A stretch of DNA of 64,000 nucleotides from contig BQMF02000029.1 of assembly GCA_027922465.2 (NCBI GenBank), forward strand, positions 124,001-188,000. Reading direction: 5' to 3'. The notes under the pieces were generated by a model. The model did no database searches, was not told where the DNA came from, and saw nothing but the letters and a program-made list of their open reading frames with translations. The stretch comes from Turritopsis dohrnii. Lineage: Eukaryota; Cnidaria; Hydrozoa; Anthoathecata; Oceaniidae. The position numbers and the translations under genes were made by a program. Within the stretch, counting starts at the first letter, position 1. Each line of letters starts with the position of its first letter. This document shows positions 17,640 through 31,600 of this stretch, piece by piece.

Positions 17640-19683
17640 TTCAATATCTTTTCGAAGAACAAATATTTTGGCAAACACTTTATATTAACGGATAGGGCAT
17701 TAAAAGCTTTTTCTTGTGATATAAAATTAACAATATTTTATCAGACATGTAATGAGATATACGCCTTGAAAGTTGGTGGATAAGACATTTTGATACACTT
17801 TGTACAAGTAAAGGTTTAAGATGCAATTCGTGAGTTTGATAACACACCTGATAGATACACTTCCATCCACCAGGCAGCTCAGACTATTCGACAAGAAATA
17901 CTCAACCAAAAGAAATGGACTCTTACTGGTGATTTCTCAGGTTTTGGGATTCCAGAATCGCTGTCGTGATTTTTGCATTGGGTTATGGTTGGTACAAAAA
18001 ATACGATCAATACTGCAGTAATGAAAACACAAGCCGTTACCAGTTAAGTCGAAACTATTAGTCAAATCATCATAAAAGCAACCAAAAGTCATCGTCAAGT
18101 GAACAACAAGCATCAAAACGTTTCCGCAAAGTTAACGAGACACCATTGTCTGTAGGTTTGGCATTGGATTTGCACAAGGAAACTAGAAGCAAGAAAGTTA
18201 TAAACTGCTTATCAAGTCTTGGACTATCAGAATCGTATGATACTGTGATGAGAATAGAAGACGACATTGCTAATGGTATTGGAAAGAATAGGACAGAATG
18301 ACGATGTGTGTCTACCTCCAGCCGTAAGAAAGGACACACCATTACATTTTGCTATTGACAATATTGACTTCCGAAATGATACATGTCAAGTGGTGCTCCA
18401 AAAAATGAATTCTGTGCAGGGAACTTTTGAATTTAATCGTGATGGAAAGAAATTTGAAACAGAAGGTTGTGTTTTGAAACAAGAAGTATTTCACAAACCA
18501 ATTCCACCAACGAAACATTTCCAAACTTTGGAATGCATTTAACTCCTTACTTTTGGATGTTACTCATTTGACAGGTTGTCATGGCCCTCCTCTTTATCCA
18601 GGCTCACCAACTGACTGGTCCAATCTCTATACTGCATTGAAAATTTCCCAAGGCATTAGTGTATCTGTTACTGAAAAGAAAAGAGCCATCATCACGTTGG
18701 ATTGACAGTTATAAGCTGCATTTATGCAGATAAGAGCTAACAAGGATATCAGTAAAAACTACATTTTTCGGCTTGGTGAACTCCACACAGTTTTTGCATT
18801 TTTGAAAGTCTTCGCAAAGTATATCATTGGAAGTGGTTGGGACAAAGCTCTTTTACTCACACAAACATATGGCCCGACAACATTTAATCAAATCTTAGAT
18901 GGAAAACCAATGAAACATGCTGTAGACGCCCACACTGTAATCTATTTATCATTATATAAGCTTTATCTTGAAAGTGTCATAAAAGATCATCCTGTGTTTA
19001 TGGAGACTATCCTTAGAATGTCAAAAGATAATCAGCTGCAATCAATGCCCAAGAGAATGTATCAGAGAAACTCAATTGTGTTTTTCAGAAAGTTAGAGAA
19101 AGTGGTGTCTTAGATGTTTTCAAAAAGTTTGATGATTCAGTGCAGCAACAAGGTCTTTTTTTTACACAACTACATGAAAATGTTTGAATCTCTCTTGGCA
19201 TTTGTTCTTTTATCATGTAATGGTGATAAGGAATTACACTTATCAACTCTTGACAATCCCGCGAAATATTTCTTTGCTCACGATCAAATTAACTACGCCC
19301 GCATGACACCGCTATATATAGCAACAATGAATCAATTATCAACCAATGACTCTAAAGCATGGATATAATGAAAGAGCACTTCAGCATCGGATCGGACCAT
19401 GCATTGGAACAGGAGAATAAAGTAATGAAAGTTATTGGAGATGTAGCAGGATTAACACAAAAACCAACAGCATTGTATCACTTCTGTCTAGTTGCTCATG
19501 TCAAAAGAGTTTTGGAAACGTCACAATATTTCTGGTGAAAATCGAAAGGACCATTATCAACTGACTGGTATCACTGAATAAAAGATAACGTAAAGAAGAT
19601 ACTTGATATACTGTATTTATTTGAAACATCTTTTGGAAAGAGTGATTGTGTGATGAATGTGGTTTCGAAAGCTGTTCTTCTAA

Positions 19684-21420
19684 CCCTTTGGGCGCCAGAG
19701 TTTTTTTGACTTTTTTACCAAAAAAATTATAGGATTCATAAAATTAACCATAGCTCAATGTGTGTTGAAGTAAACCCTAACAAGCTATATATTTTTGAAA
19801 AGCTAGTATTTTATAGAATACAAAGAAGGAATCTAAAAATTTTTAAAATGTCACCATAGCAACAACGATGACGTAATATATCAACCAAAAAAACAACAAC
19901 AAAAATTTTAAGAAAAAAATACAATTTTAACTCAACCTAGATTCTCAACTAATCTATTTTCAGCCTCCATCCTTCCATGTTATTTAGCCAAACATATAAG
20001 CTTTCATATAAAAAAGATTTTTTTCAAAAATGTCAAGTACTTTTTTAGGTATTCAACAAAATCAAAATACGAAAAAATCAAAAATTTTCCCAAAAATTCC
20101 TATAAATCAGTTTAGTTTCTAGTTTGGATTATCCTTATCCACTGCCTCTTTGTTATCAACTATATGTAGATATCTCAAAATATCTCGAAATCTTTGTCGC
20201 TTCATTATGGATTGGAACCACGGCATTTGAAAGAGTCCTCCTTTCCAATAATCATCATACGTTGGAAGCTTTCCCACTGCCATAGCGATAACCAGTCCAA
20301 AGGAAGCTTTCATTTCAGGAACAGTTACACTTTTGAAAGGTTTCAAAGTCTTTCCTGAATTATCATTCATATATTGATAATATTTATTAGTCTCTTCAGT
20401 AATTTGTTCAAAAATTTCATTAGTGAAAAAGAGCTCCAAAAACTGAAGCGGCGTCTCTGGTATTCTTGCCTCACGACTCATTCCAACAAATTCTAAAAAC
20501 TGCGTGTTGTTAGGATTCACAAAATCCTCTGTCAAATATTTCCATTCAAAATTACCATCTCTCTTTTCACATCCACCACGTACACCACGACCATGACCAG
20601 AACCTCGAACACCACGTCCACGTACACCACCACCACCACGAACACGTACCCGTCCACCACCACGAACACGTCTGCCACCACGAACACGTACCCGTCCGCG
20701 TCCACATGCATGCACACCACCGCCACAAACAACTTCATCATCACTACTTTCAGGACTAGGTAGTTCTTCATCAGTGATATCACTCTCAGTAGCATTTATT
20801 TGCTATGAAGTTATTATCATTTTCATCTTTGTCGTCAGCATTGTTGTCGTGAACAAATTCATCATTATCAACTCGATTATCAAGGATGTCAGCCTGAAAG
20901 AAAAGTAACATTAAAATGATGAAATTATATTTATATATCCAATCCCTTCTCAGTAAAACCAACATCAAAAAGAAGACAACTGACCATATAACATGCATCT
21001 TCTTCGGAAACAAATCGAATTGGTACTTCTTCATCGCTTTCACTCCCACTGATTTCATCCAAAGAACTCTCACCAAGTACATCATCATCACTTAAATCAT
21101 CATCATCATTAAGAACTGCATCTAAAACTTCTTGCAAGGTCAAATTAGTACGTTTAAAAGGCTTATTTGCAACAGAACCATTTCCACCACCACTTGGTTT
21201 GTCTGCCATATTGAAAATGTTGTTTTTTTTAAATTTCACTACTTTGAAACTTAATTTTTGTATCTTCTATCTAAAATACCCAATCAAATTAGTGTATTTT
21301 GAGTTCCGTGATACTTTGAGACTGCACAAAAAAAAATTCAGCAGAAACAAAGCAATGGTCGCTGTTTTATTACGTAATCTTTTTGGGGGTCCATATATGG
21401 ACCCCCTGGCGCCCAAAGGG
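19684..21420 (-). mobile_element. piggyBac element, internally deleted
   Basis: Ends CCCTTTGGGCGCCAG (left) and CTGGCGCCCAAAGGG (right) form a perfect 15-bp TIR with the CCCT start typical of piggyBac. Both ends are flanked by CTAA (19680-19683 and 21421-21424), a variant of the usual TTAA target. The 1,737-bp body carries only the first part of the transposase gene on the minus strand. It is inserted in the decayed gene of 16.5-23.5 kb. Confidence 0.87.
20119..21209 (-). pseudogene. piggyBac transposase, N-terminal part only
   Basis: Exon 1 runs from ATG 21209 to 20985 (acidic, Asp/Ser-rich) with a GT donor at 20984. Exon 2 begins at 20893 after a TTTCAG acceptor and fails by frameshift near 20806. 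The third piece (to the stop at 20119) has an Arg-Gly-rich stretch encoded by a GTCCACCACCACGAAC-like minisatellite (20570-20710), then the conserved start of the piggyBac fold: FLELFFTNEIFEQITEETN, KASFGLVIAMAVGKLPTYDD and RFRDILRYLHIVDN. The frame ends just before the catalytic Asp residues would appear, so the DDD core is absent. A related full element elsewhere would be needed to move it. Confidence 0.8.
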
Positions 21421-21424
21421 CTAA

Positions 21425-23532
21425 AGAAGCAAAGCATCTCTGGAGGTTTTGAAATCATGAAAATATTGGGAACAATTTCTCCGACACCTTAATTAGGGAA
21501 CACATCAAAGGTTCAATTAGAATTTGGGCACCAATGACAAAACGCAAGCTGCTTACATTTGAAGGACAGTGAAAAAGCATCAAGATGCAAGTACAAAACA
21601 AAGAAGTCAGAATGAAAGAAGAACGAACCCTACTATCTCGTTTCCTGATAACAGCACGTAAACAGCCAGAGATTGACGTAGAAGAAAGTATTGGAAACTA
21701 CGCGTTTACGGTTGTTCCCAAATCTTTGTTTAGTGATGATGGTCAGCCACTATTGTCAACAGATAAAAATAAAATTTTACATGAAGTTGAATCGTTGGCA
21801 ATCACACCTGTATCTGCTGAGCTGGACCAAGATAACCGAAAAAGTATCATAGTTGATGGAATAGCTTTGTTGAACAAAATTCACAAAGATCCCGTGTGCA
21901 AGCATGGATTATAAGTGAGAAATAATGTAATTGCAATTTTTGAATAACGGAAATGCTTATGAGTACTACTGAAATAATAGAAAAATAATTGAGAAACTAT
22001 GAGGAAAACAAGCAATTTTATGATGTTGACAATTTATTAAAAATTTTGACCAACTACAAAACTAATAACTGAGTGGCTAAACTCGATTGACAAATGACAA
22101 ATTTTACAACACAAAGTAAAACAGAAACTGATGTTCACCAGAGATAAGGAGTGATCTTACCATGACTACTCAAATAAAAATTATGCTAAGGACTTTTCTG
22201 CAGCGTTTTTCAAAGAACTATTGACAATCGCTGATTCCTTATATGAATTAAGACTGGTTTGCGACAGATACATTGAGCAATCCGTAAAATCTAGAACAAG
22301 GAAGAAACGAACAGCTGATCAAGAAATTGCGATCTATAAAGTATTTAGAACACCAAACATAAGTAACGAATCGCTTAAAGCATTGCTGGCTCACATCGAA
22401 ACAAAACAACAACTACCTGTTTTCCTATCTAAGTACTGCATTGATAACATTGCAGGTAAGTTAAGGGGACAAAAAATGTGTAAGGATGGAATAGGATGAA
22501 TATTCTCCCTTGCATTATTTTCTTCCTTCAGGTAGCAATATTGACTTTGCCGTTACGTATGATGTAGTGACCAAGACAAATATCGAAACCTTCTCGAAAG
22601 AATTAAAATCACGATCACGAAGAAACTGATAACTTTTTGGTATTACATGCAATTGATGTTGCGCAAAAAGATATATTCACTGAATGTTGCTTATATTCGT
22701 CAGACACAGATGTTTTTCTGTTGCTGCTTTACCATTATGAATCATTGCCACTTCTTACTTATCTAAGAACTGGAGAAGGTGAAAAAGAAAGAGTAATCGG
22801 CATCCGAAATTGCTATGAAGGTGTTGCTGCTCATCGTGCTGCAGCTATTTTAGATTTTCATGTCCTGACTGGTTGTGATCAAACTGGTCGTTTTGCTGGG
22901 AACTCCAAGTCAACTTGGTGGAAATCTTTTGTAGATGCATATAGATATAGATATATTCCAAATGGTACACGAACGATTTTCTCTGTCACACCTTGCAAGA
23001 TAAAGGTATTGGACAGAAAACTGGTGACGATCATACCCATACGAGCTGGTACTGTAGATGCATAATATCATCCAAGCTCTTACAAATTTAGGCAGTGGGG
23101 AACGTCTTTCCAACTTATTTACTTTGGAACAAATGGAGCGTTTTGTGGTCAACACGTACAGCGATGGAAAGAAAATTGGGAACATTAAAACATTAGATAA
23201 ATTACGTTGATTTCTGTTTTCAAAATACCAGCACGATGCTACACAATTACCTCCAACAGCCAGTGCCTTAAAGTATAAAGTATTTCAAAGTCATTTCGTT
23301 TGTCTAGTGCTATAGAGAGCAATATGGATGGGAGTTAAATGGTGGATGTCTTGACGCCATACTTACAGATAACCTTCCTGCTCATTTAGCATTGATTGAG
23401 TTGAGTGTATGTGGTTGTAATAGAAAGTGTCAGTGGCGATGTAAATGTTTTAAGAATGACCAAGTCTGCACAGACAAGTGTAAATGTTTTGAGAACTGCC
23501 TAAATGATGGCTGCAATGATGTATCGTATTGA
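21425..23532 (+). pseudogene. Decayed transposase-like gene, 3' part with cysteine-rich tail
   Basis: Continues the gene of 16.5-19.7 kb beyond the piggyBac insertion. Blocks: IREHIKGSIRIWAPMTKRKL (21490-21550), EERTLLSRFLITARKQPEID (21610-21680), SLYELRLVCDRYIEQSVKSR (22235-22290), SLKALLAHIETKQQLPVF (22370-22425), CCLYSSDTDVFLLLLYHYES (22690-22745) and LTGCDQTGRFAGNSKSTWWK (22865-22925). An intron with GTAAGT donor at 22455 and TTCCTTCAG acceptor ending at 22531 is well formed. The end encodes LALIELSVCGCNRKCQWRCK and a run of CxC motifs before TGA 23530-23532. Multiple frameshifts. The SDTD and GCDQ blocks suggest a nuclease-like fold, but this is only a resemblance. Confidence 0.6.
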
Positions 23533-24078
23533 GTGTTATCATTATTAGGTACTATTTAAAGGAACATCTGTTGTAAAAGAAAACAAATCGCGTCAAAAAC
23601 ACTTTTATACATGAAATTAATGTTATTTTTACAAATTGTACAAACTATGTAAATGGGGTCATGGCGAAACAGAGAATATCACTTCAAGATGTATGCAAAG
23701 TTTTAGCCGAGAAACTTGAATAGATGGCGAGTTATAGCAGTTAAAATTTTGTAAAATTCGGGTCTGTATTTTATCAAAATTTAAAACTTCATTATCTGGA
23801 AAATGACAAATTTTTACGATATGAATTTTAGACGTTTTTTATTCTACTTGATTAGATCTTTCGATTGGTATATAATTTTCCAAAAAAAATTGACGAAAAG
23901 TTTTTCCTTACCGTAATATAAAGGATGTCATCTCACGTGACCCTCAATGACAATTTTTTTGGCAACTATGATTTTTTTTATCTTTTACCTTCTAATAGTC
24001 AGTGTCAATCAAAAGTTTGCTTCTAACGCGCTTATTGACACGAAAGACACAGAGGCCTGCACTATTTGATTTAACTTA
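23533..24078. other. Non-coding stretch
   Basis: AT-rich with a few homopolymer runs; probably 3' untranslated or terminal sequence of the decayed element. No ends recognised. Confidence 0.35.
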
Positions 24079-24553
24079 TTACCCCGTTTTTAAGCCCATG
24101 GGCTTAAAAGTGGATTTTTCATGTTGAGCAAAGTTTTAATGTTTTTCTATCAAAAAGCGATCTGGATTTAAGCCCATGGGCTAAAAAAATAAGTACCAAA
24201 TATTCTCTAATTTGCATAAGAAAGGATAATTTGCACGATAAACATGCAGTTAGATTTTTGACAGCCGACAAAATACAAGAGGAAATGGATTGGAAGTCCC
24301 CGGACTATACAAAGTAAAGACACCATATGTGTCTACAGAAAAAGGGCATTTACTAATTTACTAATTGTTTAAGAAAGAACACGTGTAAATTTGAATGATT
24401 TTTTTTAAAAAATATGATGTACCTGAGAATGATTTTCTTTTTTCTCGAATGCTGAAAATGGTTCCAGATTTACGGCCATGGGCTTGAATCCAGATTTAAG
24501 CCCATGGGCGTAAATCTGAGGGAGGGGGGAGGGGGTGCTTAAAAACGGGGTAA
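24079..24553. mobile_element. 475-bp MITE with TA target duplication
   Basis: Ends TTACCCCGTTTTTAAGC and GCTTAAAAACGGGGTAA are perfect inverse copies, flanked by TA on each side (24077-24078, 24554-24555). Inside, versions of the palindrome AAGCCCATGGGCTT recur near 24092, 24172, 24474 and 24498. There is no coding capacity. A TA duplication fits Tc1/mariner-like mobilisation, but the TIR does not identify the family. Confidence 0.85.
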
Positions 24554-24555
24554 TA

Positions 24556-25699
24556 AGGAAGAAAGAGTTTGCGCCTTCTTACGTGACTTCATCAGGTTAA
24601 AATATATATATACATTATATCCTGCTATATACATATAGCCGGATGAAAAATAAAAATAAATTTTCAAGTTGGCTTGTAATACCACTCATCATAGCATTAT
24701 TGCGATCAACAAAAACAAAACCTCTGTGACATATTGATGTCGCTTTTTTCTGATTTTCATGCATTCATTCAAAAAAAACTAAAACCATTTATTTCCATCA
24801 TCATACGTTTTGTTTCTTAAATCATCTTAAAAGCTAGCAGACAAAGGGAAAATCTTCCACTGCCCATGTATACTAACTGAAAAAAGATGGGCTTCATTAA
24901 AGACTAGTCTCTATTCTTATCTTCCTTGGCTAAGCCTAAGTTCTACACTGAACTGCGGCTATAAACGTAAACGAAAAATGAGAAGAACAACGAGCGCTTT
25001 AACATATATTTGTCCCTATGGAGAAAAACATTTTCTGTAACCATAAAATGTGATGGATACACAATTTTCTTTATAAAGGAATAGTATTACTATGAATAAC
25101 TCCCATTGTAATATATTCTGGGATGGTTTAAAAAAATAATTTCCAATAATACTGCTATGCTTTATGAAAACTGATTCCAAGTTAATATTTAAGTTAATAA
25201 TTATGAGCTTGATATCGTTGAAAAATAATTGCCTCCTTTGGAATAAAAATGAGGACGGGGCATAGAGCAGTAGGAAGACCAGTAGCTATAAATGTCACTT
25301 ATTGACAGATCCAAAGTTTTTCCGATTCCGAATAGTTGCCCACGGAGCTTTATCAATTTTTCATAGTTCTCCTTTTTACTTATGCCAAGCTGCGAGAGGA
25401 TTCAAAGTTCACAGTGTATATAAATGAAATATCAAATATATTAATATTAGTAAATGTTATTCAATATTATTCAGTAATATTAAATAGCAATATTTTCTTT
25501 TAATTAAACGCAGTTGCTAACGGTACTAAAAATCTAAACAACCGACCATGACACATAAATAGCAATTTGGTTTAATTAAAAAGACATTTTGACAGCACCA
25601 GCGTTTATTATTAAAGAATTGTTGATTTTAACAATTTACAGATAACTAGATACTAGCTTTTACTAGCTACATTTAAGTTGCTCTTACTGTTTAAATACG
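24556..25699. other. Upstream region of the host gene
   Basis: No frame or repeat supported over about 1.1 kb before the signal-peptide exon. It should include the promoter and 5' untranslated region of the gene at 25700, but I see no convincing TATA box. Confidence 0.35.
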
Positions 25700-28600
25700 A
25701 TGATGCTGATTGGAACGCTCACCCTATCAATCCTAACAGCTTCCTGCTTAGGTAAGATATTATACCTAATTTCAGAAAATGGGAAACGTAAATCCTATCA
25801 GATACAGTTCTTAAAGAATAAATTGATTAGCGTGTGCATATGTTTTCACGTTCTTATAAAAAGGAGAAATTAAATCTAAATTTTCGGAAATCTTGGCTAT
25901 TCTTTTTCTGTGGCACCATGTGCAAATATACTTTTCAAAGTACTTTCCAAAATAATCTCGCAGCAAATGTTTCAAATGAAAAGCACTTTGCGAAATGAAA
26001 CGCACACTTTATCATTTCTTTACTTATTTTGTTCTATTTTAAAATGAGAAAATTAAGTTTTAAATTTCATAATCTCACTAAATCTTTAAGAAACCAACAA
26101 GATAAGACTGCCGTTTGGAGAAGATTTTGCGCCTGTTTTTGTCGTAAAGCACATTATCCAAAAAAATAATGCCATATAAATGAAATTTACTTAAGTGTCT
26201 CGTTAACCCAGCCGGCACAAAGACGTCTAAAAGACGTCTAAAAGACGTCGCATTTGCCGTATAAAAGACGTCTAAAAAACGTCTATTTTGTCCGCTTTTA
26301 AGACGTCTAATCTAAGATGTCTATAAGACGTCTTGTCAAGATATCTAAAAGTCGTCTTAAGAATGCGTCTTAAAGACGTCTTAGGAAGGATGTCTTGAAA
26401 GCGGACAAAATAGACCTTTTCTATATGTCTTTTAGACGTCTTGTTAAGATATTTAAAAGACGTTTTCAGAATGCGTCTTAAAGACGTCTTAGGAAAGACG
26501 TTTTGAAAGCGGACAAAATAGAATTTTTCTAGACGTCCTTTATACCTTTAAAGGGAAAATAAAACATCTAAGTTGAATTAAAATGTTTATATTCTTTCGA
26601 ATGAATCAGTACTTTTTCATACGTAATACAACAAAACAACAAATGAAAATATATGCAGAAAAAAGACTTTAAGTATAGTTAAGTTTCTTGCTGAAATACA
26701 TAACGTTTGAAAAAGACGTCTTGTGTTAGATATAACTCATCATAACTTGGAGGAGGCTTTAGTTCATGGTATGCTAGCAAAGCATCTTCATTTTCGTACA
26801 CTTGCATTTAGAATCGTATCTCTTATTATTTCTTCCATATCTCATCACCCTGGAATGAAATAAAGAAATACAAAAATAATGTAGGGAAGGCTTCTGTATG
26901 AAATAACATTTACTAAACCAATACATTTACACGTTTTGCAAGAGACTTTTTTTCTCTAACATCCAAAACAAAGCATCGAAAGAGAATAAAAAATACTTAC
27001 AAAAATCCAAATCAAAGGTTTGAATCCAATCAATGATCAAGTATGTGAATCTGTAAACATAAAGAATACACCCATCATTTCACATTAAAGTTAATCAACG
27101 AAGATATATAGAGCTTGTGATAGTTGAACAGCGGTAAATTCACGCATGCATAAGAAATGTACTAACACGTCCGTATACTATTACTATGTACAGTCTTCTA
27201 CAAGTTTTAATGTAATGGCATTCGGCGGGTTGATTGTTTGCCTATTATTGTGTATATAGTCGATGGAATGTAAACACAGGCGAAGAATTCAAACTTTTGA
27301 TTTGATTTAGAAAGCAAGCCATGTGGAAATGTTGCTTGTATTCAAGATATCTCCGGCAAAGATTTTCAATTTCTATATGACTTTTCCACAGAATGGCGTG
27401 GAATGTACTTTCTCTCCAGACTGGTTTAGAAGAAATTTTCTGTATTTCATTTATCAATATTTTGGATTCTATGTTTATGGTTGTAGCTAAAACTATTGAA
27501 TTATGACCACACTTTCCTCTTATGAAAGCAGTGGGTATGCCTTGTTAACTTAACAGTCCTCTTATGACTGAAACATTGTAACATAAAAGTATGACCGGGG
27601 CTTCCTAACTTCTTTTTCACTGAAAAGGCTAGACCCTAGGAAGAAAAAAAAACATTTGATTTCGACATTTGTGTACATTTGAGATTTGTATTTTTAAATC
27701 AACAAAACAATGTATATTTCGCTAATACACAACAATTCAGCATGTAATATTTTTTTTCTCATTTTAAACCAAAAGGTTATATACCAAAAAAGAACATGAG
27801 TAACATGAGTGGTAATCAACAAGAACAACACTGAAATTTCATTTTTGTTCTGAGATGGCAGATGTTACATAATTTTGTTGAAATTGTTTGTTGATTCTCA
27901 CCCCCTCAAATATAAATCAAGTTACAAATATCATTTTTAACTGCATAGAGAACTGCAGGAGAACACAAAAAATAACTTGTTGCAAATTTAAGGTATCATC
28001 CACACATCAGTCATCACAAAAAGAGGATAGACAGCTGGGTTGGTAGTGTGATGGTAGACTTTCCTTCAAATATCCACTGATTTTCCAAAAAGCAACAAAG
28101 CATAAAAGGCATAAATATAGGTACCGTAAGATGAAATATAAGACAAAAAGAAAATAGTCTACATTGTTCTCCAACCTATGTACTGCCTGTGTTAACTTAA
28201 CAGCAACATTTATTTTAAAATGTTGCTAAGGGAGGCTCTTCAGTATTCTGTTGTTGTCAATTTTTAAATAAAAGATAGTGTAACACAGGGAATAGGGTGA
28301 AATCTATTAAAGGGATTCCTGCGTCCAAAATGATAATTTATAAATATGATAGAGCTGAAAAAGTTGTTTAACAAGTCTCTTTTCAGTATTTCAATTATTT
28401 ATAGTTTCTGAGATATTTCCTTTTTAAAATCTTATATTTAATTTATGCAATGCATATTTATGATGTAATAAGATAGTAACTTACACTTTTCATTGCAATA
28501 ACTTTAGATATGATTAATATAACATCGTTGTAAGTTACTATGAAGTAGAGGCTTCCACTCTGAGTTGATTTATAGAAGAATGAAGTCACAATATTTACTA

Positions 28601-31600
28601 ATTCAGAAGTTATACACACTAACAAAATACTATCTTATTACATCATAATTATGCGTTACATAATTTGAACATTTTTAAATTGAAATATCTGCCCAAGGAA
28701 ACAAAATTTCCAAAAACTGTAAAAAGAGTTCTGAAACAACTTTGTGAGTTCTATCATCATCCCCTGAAATATCGTTTTGGACGCAGGAATATTTTCATAA
28801 AGGAGCAGGTTGATTGGCATAGATTGCTTTGATTTTTCGCGACTATTCATAAACATGTTTCCCCTAATTTAAAAAAACATCAAGACACACAGGACCCAGA
28901 CAATTGCACTCTCTCCCTCTTCTCTACTCAATACTTTTTTCATTTTTGAATAAGAACTTATGAAAGCGTTACAGCAAGATACATATATAAAACAATCTAT
29001 GTCACCCTGCAACATATCCATATCTAAACACAGACAGTAAATCGTATAAAGAATGATTTTAGTCATAGGTATTATTTCTAGCCTCTCTACTGTGAGTTGT
29101 TTGTCCTTCCAACAACTCAATGTTGTCCATAATAAATTTTAAACATGACAATGTGTTAGGGAAGCTCATCGAGTTTTTAAAAAACAGAAAGCGCTCTGTT
29201 AAAGCCAAAGCCTCGTCACCTTCACCCACATGTATTCTATATTTTTTTGCTGAGATCTTTTTCTTCTTTCCGTCATTTTGTTTATTTTGATTTTTTCTAT
29301 CTTTCTCCCAGCCGTCTCTGGTTTGACTAATGACGAAGGATTCCTTGTTGTAGATATTAATATGATTTTAGTGAGTGAAATCACGGTAAAATTTGCAAGT
29401 CAGCAGTTTTTAAAAATGAGGATCCTCGCTTCTTTTAGCTTCGTTGATTATCTTTAAAACCAGAGCAAATCAACAAAATCGCTGAATATACATGTTATTA
29501 CCTTAGCAAAACAACCAAAGATTTTACGAAATTTCATTAATATTGGGAGTTAAAGATTAAAAGATTTACTTACATATTTTTGTAAACAGCACGATCAAGA
29601 ACTTTTCGAAGAAACATTTTTGAAGCTGCTTAAAGGAGTGGTATCATGAAAATTTGAAAAAAATTTTTTTCTTCGTATATCCCTTGTTTTAATGTAGATA
29701 CTACAAAATAAATTTAATTTGGAAAAAAAAAAGTCTTTTTTTCGCTATAAAATGCCACTTTAAAACATAGGCTTAAAACGCTGAATAAATTAGTAATAAT
29801 TATGTGACGTCATTGAAGAAGTTATATTCAGTGTTGATGCGATGTTTTGCATTCAAATCGAGCGAGTGTTCTTTGAAATTCAAGCAATAACTAAGTAATT
29901 TTTTTAAATCTAATGAAAAACATGGTTATTTGTGCTGCTGTGGGATGTGACAGTGACTCAACCAAAGGGCAGAACATTAGTTTGCTTAGATTACCTAAAA
30001 TTCATATTTAAAAAAAATATGGATTGCAAAGTTGAAGCGAGGCCAATCTTCCATCTTTACGTCACTTATATTTTAAAGAATCATGTTTTGGAAGAAATTT
30101 GGTGGTAAACATGTTATAAGGAGTTTTACTTTAATGTTTTATCTACACTTTTCGTTATACATAGGTGAACTTTTACTCTCTGTGTGCAAGTGTTTTTTCG
30201 ATTTTTGTTTTCGTGTTTCTCTTCGAACTGGGCATTTGAATATTATTCCGTTTCACCGATTATTTCATTATTGTTTTCATAGAATGAGCTATTGATTCTT
30301 GAACTCCTGCACGGAAAACGGAAAATTGGAAAAACGTTAACTTTCAATATATGAATTTTACTACGATCAATGATCAACTCAATATTTGCATGTATTTTTT
30401 TTTTTCGTTTTGATTTGTACAAAAAATTATTTTGAAATTTATCGTCTTCGATCGCATAAACTTCTTTGCAACACATTTGCATCACTGTTTGTTGCCAACT
30501 CTCTCCGGTAAAGCATTTTTGTCATCAAAATCATCATCCGGACTTCTTCATGTTCTTTACAGCAACTGGGTCAAAACTATATTGCTCAAACCGCTAAAAT
30601 TCTCTTTGAAATCCTTGAATAAAACTCATTGCTACATTCTTCATCTTCGCTGAGAACATCTGATTCCTCTTCACTTGAATTCCCACTCATGATTTTTGAA
30701 AACATGAGAAACTAAAGGCTGGTTCTCACTTATCGTCGTAAGGCTTACGTTACGACGATCGTAAGCCTTACGACAGTTTTAAGCCTTACGCTAGTGAGAA
30801 CTACTAAAACGGGAATTTCTGTCGTAAGCCTTAAGACTGTGTTTTAAGGCTTACGACGAATATCAAAAAATATATAAAAAAAAACAAAGATGCCAACACA
30901 TTGCAAGCTCAAATCAAAGAGGTGAAGTTGAAGTTAAAAATGGCGACTTTATCTCTTAGAAAAAAGAAAGCTTGTGCAATGATTATACTGACATTGCTGT
31001 TAGAAGAAGAAGATAAAGAGCATACGTCTAAGTCACGAAGGTTTTGGACCCGCAAGATGTTCCAAGACAGAAAAAAATATGGGGACTACCACATTTTAAC
31101 GCAAGAACTGCGTCTGTTCGATACAGAATATTTCTTTAGATTTATTCGTATGTCACCACAACGCTTGGAACATTTACTTTCATTGGTTGGACCATCTCTC
31201 CAGCGATCAACAACTAGAATGCGAGAGCCAATTTCTCCCGCTGAAAGACTAGTTTTGACATTGAGGTTTCTTGCATCTGGAGACTCGCAACAATCGCTAT
31301 GTTTTTCCTTCAGAATAAGCCGATCGGCAATTTGCACTATTTTAAGCGAAACGTGTGACAAAATATTTGAGATTTTATCGCCCTGTTATGTACGACCACC
31401 AAGTACAGTCTCGCAGTGGAAGAAGATCAGTAAAGAATTCTTCGATATCTGGGATATGGTACATTGTATTGGCGCAATTGATGGAAAGCACATTGCCATT
31501 GAATGCCCTGCAAATAGTGGGTCTCTGTACTATAATTACAAAGGCTTTTTCAGTTTGGTATTATTGGCAGTTTGCGACGCCAAGTATACATTCACTCTGG

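Larger units (their letters stand above)
16513..19679 (+). pseudogene. Decayed transposase-like gene, 5' part
   Basis: The coding trace is clear from about 17.8 kb and possible from ATG 16513 (short exon) and 17.0-17.2 kb. Recognisable blocks include VGLALDLHKETRSKKVINCL and LGLSESYDTVMRIEDDIANG (18140-18270), then after a frameshift near 18272 VCLPPAVRKDTPLHFAIDNI (18300-18360), a block naming LYPGSPTDWSNLY (18590), LGELHTVFAFLKVFAKYIIG (18780-18840), and HDQINYARMTPLYIATMNQL (19280-19340). These match a multi-copy cnidarian repeat protein family that I recognise by pattern but cannot name. Several frameshifts and stops make it a pseudogene. The SINE at 16666 and the hairpin repeat at 17369 interrupt the 5' region; a piggyBac element interrupts it at 19684. 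Confidence 0.6.

Noticed and set aside
21199..21492. Plus-strand ORF across the piggyBac right end
   Set aside because: Spans the TIR and the host junction; chance frame.
26207..26545. CRISPR-like or satellite array of GACGTCT units
   Set aside because: Units are irregular, inverted at the far end of the element and bounded by TIRs, so they are subterminal transposon repeats.
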